Shown: positions 8,856-15,800 of the stretch, one piece after another
How positions within the stretch are numbered: the stretch's first letter is position 1
Layout of the letters: the number at the start of each line of letters is the position of its first letter
Source: an uncultured Comamonadaceae bacterium
GTDB lineage: Bacteria; Pseudomonadota; Gammaproteobacteria; Burkholderiales; Burkholderiaceae
Assembly: GCA_946482595.1 (NCBI GenBank)
Contig: CAMLSD010000087.1
Coordinates: 1-20,608, forward strand
Direction of reading: 5' to 3'
Length of the DNA stretch: 20,608 nucleotides
The notes under the pieces: model-generated
Told to the model about the DNA's origin: nothing
Database searches by the model: none
The model's input: the letters and a program-made list of their open reading frames with translations, nothing else
Position numbers and translations under genes: made by a program

Positions 8856-9797
8856 ATGAACAAGACACTGCTGGCGCTGGCCGCCATCGCATCGGCCCTT
8901 TGCCTGCCCCTGCCGGCGCAGGCCCAGAACAAGCAGATCAAGAGCATCGGCATCACGCTGGGCTCGCTGGGCAACCCGTTTTTCGTGACGCTGGCCAAGG
9001 GCGCCGAAGCCAAGGCCCGCCAGCTCAACCCGAACGTCAAGGTGACCGCGCTGTCGGCTGACTATGACCTCAACAAGCAGTTCTCGCAGATCGACGGCTT
9101 CATCGCGGCAGGCGTGGACATGATCCTGCTCAACGCCGCCGACGCCAAGGCCATCGAGCCGGCCGTGCTGAAGGCACGCAAGGCGGGCATCGTGGTCGTG
9201 GGCGTCGACGTGGCCGCCGCGGGGGCGGACGCCACCGTGCAGACCAACAACGTGCAGGCGGGTGAGCTGGCCTGCGCCTACATCGCCGAGAAGCTGCAGG
9301 GCAAGGGCAACGTCATCATCCAGAACGGGCCGCAGGTGTCGGCCGTGGTCGACCGGGTCAACGGCTGCAAGAGCGTGCTGGGCAAGCATGCCGGCATCAA
9401 GGTGCTGTCCGACGACCAGGACGCCAAGGGCTCGCGCGAAGGCGGACTCAACGTGATGCAGAACCACCTGACGCGCTTTCCGAAGGTCGATGCGGTGTTC
9501 ACGATCAACGACCCGCAGGCCATCGGGACCGACCTGGCCGCGCGCCAGCTCAATCGCAAGAACATCATCATCACCTCGGTCGACGGTGCCCCCGACATCG
9601 AGGCCGCGCTGAAGTCGGACACCCAGGTGCAGGCGTCGGCCAGCCAGGACCCCTGGGCCATGGCCCAGAAGGCGGTCGAGATCGGCCTGGGCATCATGAA
9701 CGGCAACAAGCCGGCACAACCCATGGTGCTGATGCCGTCCACCCTGGTCACGCGGGCCACGGTGGCCAGCTACAAGGGCTGGTCGGCACCGCGCTGA
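8856..9797 (+). CDS. frcB: Periplasmic sugar-binding protein of the CUT2 transporter (FrcB/RbsB-like)
   Basis: A 313-residue secreted protein. It has a clear Sec signal peptide: MNKT, a hydrophobic stretch, then the cleavage site PAQA|QN after residue 23. The mature part is a type I periplasmic binding protein (Peripla_BP_4-like), with SIGITLGSLGNPFFVTLAKGAEAKAR at the start, QIDGFIAAGVDMILLNAADAKAI, VVGVDVAAAGADATVQTNN, and the hinge/ligand region TSVDGAPDIEAALKSD. It delivers sugar to the permease encoded upstream. Two cysteines in the mature chain (C140, C171) could form a disulfide. ATG 8856 is the start because it has AGGAG nearby and gives the signal peptide; an in-frame upstream codon at 8787 falls in the hairpin region and is rejected. 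The sugar cannot be fixed from sequence. Fructose is favoured by the linked kinase, ribose is the main alternative. Confidence 0.93.
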   Translation: MNKTLLALAAIASALCLPLPAQAQNKQIKSIGITLGSLGNPFFVTLAKGAEAKARQLNPNVKVTALSADYDLNKQFSQIDGFIAAGVDMILLNAADAKAIEPAVLKARKAGIVVVGVDVAAAGADATVQTNNVQAGELACAYIAEKLQGKGNVIIQNGPQVSAVVDRVNGCKSVLGKHAGIKVLSDDQDAKGSREGGLNVMQNHLTRFPKVDAVFTINDPQAIGTDLAARQLNRKNIIITSVDGAPDIEAALKSDTQVQASASQDPWAMAQKAVEIGLGIMNGNKPAQPMVLMPSTLVTRATVASYKGWSAPR

Positions 9798-9841
9798 GCG
9801 GTGTCGCGATCCGCACGGCACGAAGACGCGAAGGAACCCCC

Positions 9842-10771
9842 ATGTTCATCGTTTGCGGTGAGGCCTTGATGGACGTCTATGTCGGCGAGCGCACGGCCAC
9901 CGGCCTGGCGCTGGACGCCCGCATCGGCGGCTCGCCCTTCAACGTGGCTGTCGGACTGGCCCGCCTGGGCCGGCCGGTGGCCTTCCTCGGCGGCATTTCC
10001 ACCGATGCCTTCGGCGACCGGCTCGTCGAAGCCCTCGACGCCGAAGGCATCGCCACCGACGTGCTGGTGCGCAGCGACGCGCCGAGCACCCTGAGCGTGG
10101 TCGGGCTCGATGCCCGCGGCGTGCCCCGCTATGCCTTTCATGGCCAGGGTGCGGCCGACCGGCAGTTGAGCGTGCACGCGCTGCCGGCACTGCCGGCGCA
10201 GGCCCGGGTGCTGCAGTTCGGCTCGTTTGCGATGGTGGTGCCACCGGTGGGGCAGGCGCTGCGCACGCTGGCCGCCCGTGAACGTGACCGCCGCCTGATC
10301 ACCTACGACCCGAACGTGCGCCTGAACGTCGAGCCCGACCTCACCCCCTGGCGGGAGGTGGTGGCCGAGATGTCCACGCTGGCGCATGTGCTGAAGATCA
10401 GCGACGAGGACATGGCCTTGCTCTATCCGGGCGAATCGCCCGAGGTGCTGGCACGGCAGTGGCTGGCGCGTGGTGTGGCCCTGGTCGTCGTCACCTGCGG
10501 TGGGGCCGGCAGCCGTGCCTGGACGGCGTCGGCGCAGGTGAATGTTCCCTCGGTGCCGGTCGACGTGGTCGACACCGTGGGGGCGGGCGACACCTTCCAG
10601 GCCGCGCTGCTGACCTGGCTCGACGAAAAGGGCCTGCTCAGCCCGGCCGCGCTGGGCGAGCTGTCGCCGCAGGCGCTGGAGCAGGCGCTGGCCTTTGCGT
10701 CGGCCGCCGCGGCCATCACCTGCGGCCGGCGGGGGGCCGACCTGCCACGGCGAAGCGAACTGCCGGCCTGA
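9842..10771 (+). CDS. PfkB-family sugar kinase, probable fructokinase
   Basis: A 309-residue cytoplasmic kinase of the PfkB/ribokinase family. The N-terminal substrate site GGSPFNVAVGLARLG begins at residue 29, and FLGGISTDAFG follows. The C-terminal signature DTVGAGDTF spans 244-252, with D250 the expected catalytic base in the GAGD anion hole. It presumably phosphorylates the sugar imported by the preceding transporter, as fructokinase does in frc clusters. It follows the binding-protein gene by 44 bases, with AAGGAA about seven bases before ATG 9842, so it is likely the last gene of the operon. The opening MFIVCGEALMDVY is typical of bacterial fructokinases. Ribokinase or 2-keto-3-deoxygluconate kinase cannot be excluded without specificity residues being compared. 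Confidence 0.88.
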   Translation: MFIVCGEALMDVYVGERTATGLALDARIGGSPFNVAVGLARLGRPVAFLGGISTDAFGDRLVEALDAEGIATDVLVRSDAPSTLSVVGLDARGVPRYAFHGQGAADRQLSVHALPALPAQARVLQFGSFAMVVPPVGQALRTLAARERDRRLITYDPNVRLNVEPDLTPWREVVAEMSTLAHVLKISDEDMALLYPGESPEVLARQWLARGVALVVVTCGGAGSRAWTASAQVNVPSVPVDVVDTVGAGDTFQAALLTWLDEKGLLSPAALGELSPQALEQALAFASAAAAITCGRRGADLPRRSELPA

Positions 10772-10788
10772 CCCCCGGCCCGGCCGGC
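10762..10788 (+). terminator. Hairpin overlapping the kinase stop codon, possible operon terminator
   Basis: GCCGGCC at 10762-10768 is exactly complementary to GGCCGGC at 10782-10788, with a 13-base loop that contains the stop codon. It lies at the expected end of the sugar operon. There is no T tract, so intrinsic termination would be weak; it may instead protect the 3' end. Confidence 0.3.
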
Positions 10789-10840
10789 GCAAGACCCGCA
10801 ATGACACAGGCCCATGGTGTCGGCACGACAATGCCGACCC

Positions 10841-11845
10841 ATGGATTCACTGTCTCAGCTTGCACTCGGGGCCGCCGTCGGTGTGGCCGTCATGGGACGC
10901 CGCACGGCCGTCTGGAAGGCCGCACTGTGGGGCGGCATCTGCGGCACGCTGCCTGACCTCGACGCCCTGATCGACCATGGCGATGCCGTGCGCAACATGA
11001 CCTTCCACCGTGCGGAGAGTCATGCGATCTTCTATCAGACGCTGGCCTCGCCGCTGATCGCCTGGCTGATCAGCCGGCTGCACGGTCAACGCGAGCTGTT
11101 CGGGCGATGGTGGCTCGCGGTGTGGCTGGCGCTGGTGACCCATGCGCTGCTGGACCTGATGACGGTGTACGGCACGCAGATCGCACTGCCGTTCACCGAT
11201 CAGCCCTTTGGCGTGGGCAGCATCTTCATCATCGACCCGCTCTACACGCTGCCGCTGCTGGTGGGGCTGGGGGTTGTGCTGTCGCGCGGCCATGCGGCAT
11301 GGCGCTGGAACGCGGCGGGGCTGGGGCTCAGTTGTGCGTATCTCGCCTGGACCGTGCTGGCCCAGCAGTGGGTCAGCGCAGCCGCCATGGTCTCGCTGAA
11401 GGCGCAGGGTGTGCAGGCCCGCTCGGTGCTGGTGACACCCACCGCCTTCAACACGGTGCTGTGGCGCGTCGTGGCCATCACCCCGCAAGGCTACCTCGAA
11501 GGCTTTCATTCCCTGCTCGATCAAGACCCGACCATCACGTTCGAGGCGCACGACCAGGGACTGCAGCATTTCGACAAGCTGCGCGGCAACTGGAACGCCG
11601 AGCGCATCGCCTGGTTCAGCCGCGGCTTCTTCAAGGTGGAGCAGGCCGACGGGCGCTGGGTGATCACCGACCTGCGCATGGGCCAGGAGCCGCTGTATGT
11701 GTTCCGTTTCATCGTGGCCGAGCACCGCGGCGGTGCACCCGCGCCCGTCACGCCCCAGGCCGTGGGGGCGCGCATCGACATTGCCCGCGGCCTGGACTGG
11801 CTGCTGCGACGTGCCGGTGGCGAACGCATTCCCTCGCCGCGATGA
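10841..11845 (+). CDS. Membrane-bound metal-dependent hydrolase, DUF457/YdjM-like
   Basis: About 334 residues. The N-terminal half is a multi-helix membrane domain of the DUF457 (COG1988, LexA-regulated YdjM-like) family. It opens MDSLSQLALGAAVGVAVMGRR, with the acidic motif LPDLD (D39, D41) and FHRAESH (H56, H61), the expected metal-binding set. Several hydrophobic segments follow to about residue 185. The C-terminal part, from about residue 190 on, is soluble (SVLVTPTAFNTVLWRVVAITPQGYLEGFHSLLD). No substrate is known for the family and none is claimed. The start at ATG 10841 matches family openings; there is no good Shine-Dalgarno, and upstream in-frame GTG 10814 would add nine residues. 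It follows the kinase by 69 bases but is separated by a hairpin, so it is probably a separate unit. Confidence 0.82.
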   Translation: MDSLSQLALGAAVGVAVMGRRTAVWKAALWGGICGTLPDLDALIDHGDAVRNMTFHRAESHAIFYQTLASPLIAWLISRLHGQRELFGRWWLAVWLALVTHALLDLMTVYGTQIALPFTDQPFGVGSIFIIDPLYTLPLLVGLGVVLSRGHAAWRWNAAGLGLSCAYLAWTVLAQQWVSAAAMVSLKAQGVQARSVLVTPTAFNTVLWRVVAITPQGYLEGFHSLLDQDPTITFEAHDQGLQHFDKLRGNWNAERIAWFSRGFFKVEQADGRWVITDLRMGQEPLYVFRFIVAEHRGGAPAPVTPQAVGARIDIARGLDWLLRRAGGERIPSPR

Positions 11846-11912
11846 ACGGTCTGCGCCAACGGGGCAGGGCCGCTGATTGACCGCAGCCGGGGTGCGTGAC
11901 ACCATCCCGGCC

Positions 11913-12431
11913 ATGACCCAAGTCAATGAATGGGTGGTGGTGCCGAGCTCCCCGGCCGACATCGACCGGGTGGCGCGCTACTGCCGCAAGCTCGTGACGC
12001 GCAAGGCGCTTGTGGCCGCGGGTGTGGCCACGGTGCCGGTGCCCGGCCTCGACTGGCTGACCGACGTCGGCATGCTGGCCAGCCTGTTCAATGACATCAA
12101 CCATGCGTTCGGGCTGTCGCCCGAGCAGGTCGAGCGCCTGAGTCCGCACCAGCGGGTGTATGTCTACAAGGCCGTCAGTGCCGCGAGCGGCTACATGGTG
12201 GGCAAGCTGGTCACACGCGACCTGGTGCTGCGCGTGCTCAAGGTGGTGGGTGTTCGCCTCACGGCCCAGCAGGCCGCGAAGTACGTGCCCATCGCCGGGC
12301 AGGCCGTCTCGGCGGTGCTGACGTACTCGGCACTGAAACTCATCTGCGAGCAGCACATCCGCCAGTGCATCGAAGTGGCCGAGGTCATTGCGCGGCTGCC
12401 CGCACCGATGCCCCAGGCCGAAGTGGCATGA
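11913..12431 (+). CDS. Conserved-looking protein of unknown function, weak DUF697 resemblance
   Basis: A 172-residue protein I cannot assign. There is no signal peptide. Residues about 25-60 contain RKLVTRKALVAAGVATVPVPGLDWLTDVGMLASLFNDINHAFGL, a pattern of small residues, PVPG and an acidic helix that recalls DUF697-type membrane-associated domains. A second mildly hydrophobic, glycine/alanine-rich region follows (YKAVSAASGYMVGKLVTRDLVLRVLKVVGVRL, then VPIAGQAVSAVLTYSALKLI). This suggests amphipathic or membrane-associated helices. ATG 11913 is preferred; a TTG at 11877 would add twelve poorly structured residues and sits in the spacer after the hydrolase gene. Codon use is like its neighbours, so it is likely a real gene. 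It lies between two membrane-protein genes, all on the same strand. Confidence 0.7.
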   Translation: MTQVNEWVVVPSSPADIDRVARYCRKLVTRKALVAAGVATVPVPGLDWLTDVGMLASLFNDINHAFGLSPEQVERLSPHQRVYVYKAVSAASGYMVGKLVTRDLVLRVLKVVGVRLTAQQAAKYVPIAGQAVSAVLTYSALKLICEQHIRQCIEVAEVIARLPAPMPQAEVA

Positions 12432-12521
12432 CACCCGCGCCGGCCGTCGGCGTGCTGTCACGTTGATCGGGCACCCTGCTACGCTGCATCCCCATCGTCA
12501 ACCCCAGGAAGGAGAATCTGC

Positions 12522-12782
12522 ATGCAATACGTCTGGATGGTCATCGTCGGCTTCATCGTCGGCCTGGTGGCCCGTGCCATCATGCCCGGCACGCAACAAC
12601 TCGGCTGGATCCTCACGGCCGTGCTCGGCATTGCCGGCTCCTTCGTGGCCGGCTTCATCGGTCAGGCGCTGGGCTTTTACGCCGCAGGCGAGGGTGTGGG
12701 CTTCATCGGGTCGGTGATCGGTGCATTGATCGTGCTGTTCGTCTACGGCCTGGTGGTCAAGCAGGGCGGCTCGAAGAGCTGA
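12522..12782 (+). CDS. Small membrane protein, GlsB/YeaQ/YmgE (transglycosylase-associated) family
   Basis: An 86-residue, very hydrophobic protein with three membrane segments: MVIVGFIVGLVARAIM, ILTAVLGIAGSFVAGFIG and FIGSVIGALIVLFVYGLV. Glycine-rich repeats and the MPG turn after segment 1 are typical of the GlsB/YeaQ/YmgE family. Length is as usual for the family. A strong AAGGAG lies about eight bases before the ATG. Related genes are often stress-induced, but the molecular function is not established and the name 'transglycosylase-associated' is historical. Its 91-base upstream gap could hold its own promoter; I see no convincing boxes. Confidence 0.9.
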   Translation: MQYVWMVIVGFIVGLVARAIMPGTQQLGWILTAVLGIAGSFVAGFIGQALGFYAAGEGVGFIGSVIGALIVLFVYGLVVKQGGSKS

Positions 12783-12804
12783 TCTGTTCCATGCTCGACG
12801 CACC

Positions 12805-12830
12805 GCGCCCCCCTAACTGTCGGGGGGTGT
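12805..12830 (+). terminator. C6/G6 hairpin, possible terminator after the small membrane protein gene
   Basis: CCCCCC at 12808-12813 pairs with GGGGGG at 12822-12827 across the loop TAACTGTC; G-U and C-G pairs extend the stem to about 9 bp. It lies 22 bases after the stop codon and upstream of the macroglobulin gene. There is no T run, so strength is uncertain, but the position between two likely transcription units fits a terminator. Confidence 0.45.
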
Positions 12831-12898
12831 GACCGGGTTGTGCGCCCGGGTGTTCTGCAACAATCCCCCGGCACTGGATCCGCAGGGAGGGTAAACAG

Positions 12899-15800
12899 AT
12901 GTTGCAGAGCACGACGTCCAAGGTGCTGATGGGTGCTGCGGCCGTGGTGGCCGTGGTCGCCGCCGGCTGGTTCTATGCCGCCCAGAAGGGTGGCCCCCTC
13001 CCGGGGGGAAGCACGGGCGCCGCCGCGGGCGACCCGAACGCGCCTTTTGTCGCACTCGACTGCAAGGCCAGGCTGCTGGACGATCGTCCCGCACTGACCG
13101 TCGCGTTCTCGCAGCCGCTCGACCGCAATCAGTCCCTGTCCGAATACATCAAGGTCGTCGACCTCGGGCCGCTCAGCGGAGCCGCCGAGCCGGCGACCGA
13201 AACGCGCAAGACCGACAACGCGCCCAAGACCGCTGCCGGTGAGCGGCCCACTGAAGGGCGCATCGTCCAGGGCAACTGGACGCTGGGCGACAACGCACGG
13301 ATCGCCTACTTCCCGTTCATCCAGCCGCAGCGGCAGTTCCGCATCGAAGTTCAGGCCGGGCTGGCCTCCGGCGACGGGGTCAAGCTGGCTGACGGCAAGC
13401 GCTGCGAGGTTGCCAGCGACGCCATGGCGCCGTCGTACTACTTCGCTAGCCGAGGTGTGGTGCTGCCCGCCGGGCAGAACGGGGGCCTGCCCATCGTGAC
13501 CGTCAATCAGCCCGAGGTGGATGTGCAGTTCCTGCGCGTCGAGCCCGACGAACTGCCCCGATTCTTCGAACGAGTGGCCGGTTCGCGCAGCGGCGGCAGC
13601 GGTGACGAGGAGGACGAGGGCTACTACAACGAGAACTCCACCTACAAGGGGCGCGTCAGCGGCTGGGAGCTCGACCAGCTCCAGCGCAGCACCCGCAGCG
13701 TCTACCTGGGCCGCTTCCGGACCGATGACACGCCGAATCGCCGGCACGTCACCTTCCTGCCGGTCGAGGGCATCAAGGAACTGCGCGACCCGGGCGTCTA
13801 CATCGCCGTGATGGCCCAGCCCGGGCGTTTTGCCGAGGACTATCAGGTCACCTACTTCTACGTGAGCGACATCGGGGTGCATGTGCACCGCTACAGCCGC
13901 ACGCTCGACGCGTTTGCAACCTCGCTCAAGAGCGGCAAGGGGCTCAAGGGTGTCGAGTTCGAGCTGCTCGACGAACATGCGCGCAGCGTGGCACGCGCCA
14001 CGGCCGACGGCAACGGGCATGCGGCCTTCGAATCGGTGCCGGCGTCGGCCCGCCTGCTGGTGGGCCGCCAGGGTGGCGAGATGACGGTGATCGTGCTGCG
14101 CGAGCCGGGGCTGGACCTGTCGGAATTCGACGTCGGAGGTCATCTGTCGCGCAACGCCAAGCTGTTCACCTATGCCGGGCGCGACCTGTACCGGCCGGGT
14201 GAAACCTTCAATGTGTCGGTGCTGTCACGCAATGCGGACGGCAAGGCGGTGCCGGCGGGTCCGCTGCAGGCCGTCCTCAAGCGGCCCGACGGCCGCACGG
14301 TGCAGACGGCCACCTGGCGACCGCATGAACGGATCACCGGCTACTACCAGCGCGGCATGAACCTGCCGGCCGATGCCCAGACCGGCACCTGGCTGCTCGA
14401 GCTGCGCGCCGACCCGGGGGCGCCCCAGGCCGATGCGGTGTGGAAGTTCCAGGTCGAGGAGTTCCTGCCCGAGCGCATGAAGCTCGAACTCAAGACGGCC
14501 AAGCCCGTGCTGATGGCAGGCGACAGCTTCGACGTGGCCGTCCAGGGCGACTACCTGTTCGGGTCGCCCGCGGCCGGCAACCGGTTGATCGCCAGCGTGG
14601 CCCAGGAGCGTCAGCGCCTGGCACTGCCGCGCCAGTGGCCGGGGTTCATCTTCGGTGACTTCGAGGACGACAGCCGCAAGAAGCGCGAAGAGGTGTCGGA
14701 CGGCGCGCTCGACGACAGCGGCCGCGCCGAGGTGACCCTGCCCGCCGACGTGTCCGGTGCCCAGTCGCCCATGCTGGTGCGCGGCAGCTTCAGCCTGCTC
14801 GAGTCAGGTGGACGCCCCGTGGTGCGCTCGATCGAACGTGCGATCTGGCCGGCGCCCAAGCTGCTGGCGCTGCGCCCGCTGTTCGACCGCGATGTGGCCC
14901 AGGAAGGCGGCACGGCGCAGTTCGAGCTGATCCGCACCGACAGTGCCGGTCAGTTTGCGCCTCTGCCGCAAGCCGCGATGAGGCTGGTCCGTGAAGACCG
15001 CCAGTACTACTGGCGCTTCGATGACCAGAAGGGCTGGCACTCCGGCTACACCGAAACCGACGAACCCATCGACTCGCGCAACGTGGCGCTGACGCAGCGC
15101 ACCACGGTGTCGGTGCCGGTGAACTGGGGACGCTACCGGCTTGAGGTCGATGACCCGGAAACCGGCCTGAGCCTGCGCTATCGCTTCTACGCCGGCTGGA
15201 ACGCCCAGGACGCCGAAGACATCGGCAATCGACCGGACCGCGTCCAGCTCAAGCTGGCGCGCGCGCCGCTGAAGCCTGGCGACAAGGCCGAGATCACGAT
15301 CAACCCCCCCCATGACGGCACGGCCATCGTCACCGTCGAGGGTGACCGCCTGCTGTGGACGCGCCGTGTCGACGTGACCACCAAGGGCAGCACCATCGAG
15401 ATCCCGATGGACGAGAGCTGGGCCCGCCATGACCTGTATGTGACGGTCACCGCATTCCGCCCGGGCAGCCAGGGCGATCGGGTCACGCCGGCCCGTGCGG
15501 TCGGCCTGGTGCACCTGCCGCTGGCGCGTGACGACCGCAAGCTCAAGGTCGCCGTCACTGCGCCGGCCAAGGTGCTGCCGGAAAAGCGCACCTCGGTGAA
15601 GGTCCGCGCCGAAGGGCTGCAAGGGCAGGCGGCGCACGTCACGCTGTCGGCAGTGGACGTCGGCATCCTGAACATCACCCGCTTCCAGACGCCGGACCCG
15701 GCCGACTTCTTCTTCGGCAAGCACCGCTACGCGCCCGAACTGCTGGACATGTACGGCAAGCTCATCGAGAAGATGGAAGGCACCGTGGGCAAGCTCGCCT

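Noticed and set aside
11877..11912. TTG start for the unknown protein
   Set aside because: No ribosome binding site and the extra residues look like translated spacer; ATG 11913 is more likely.
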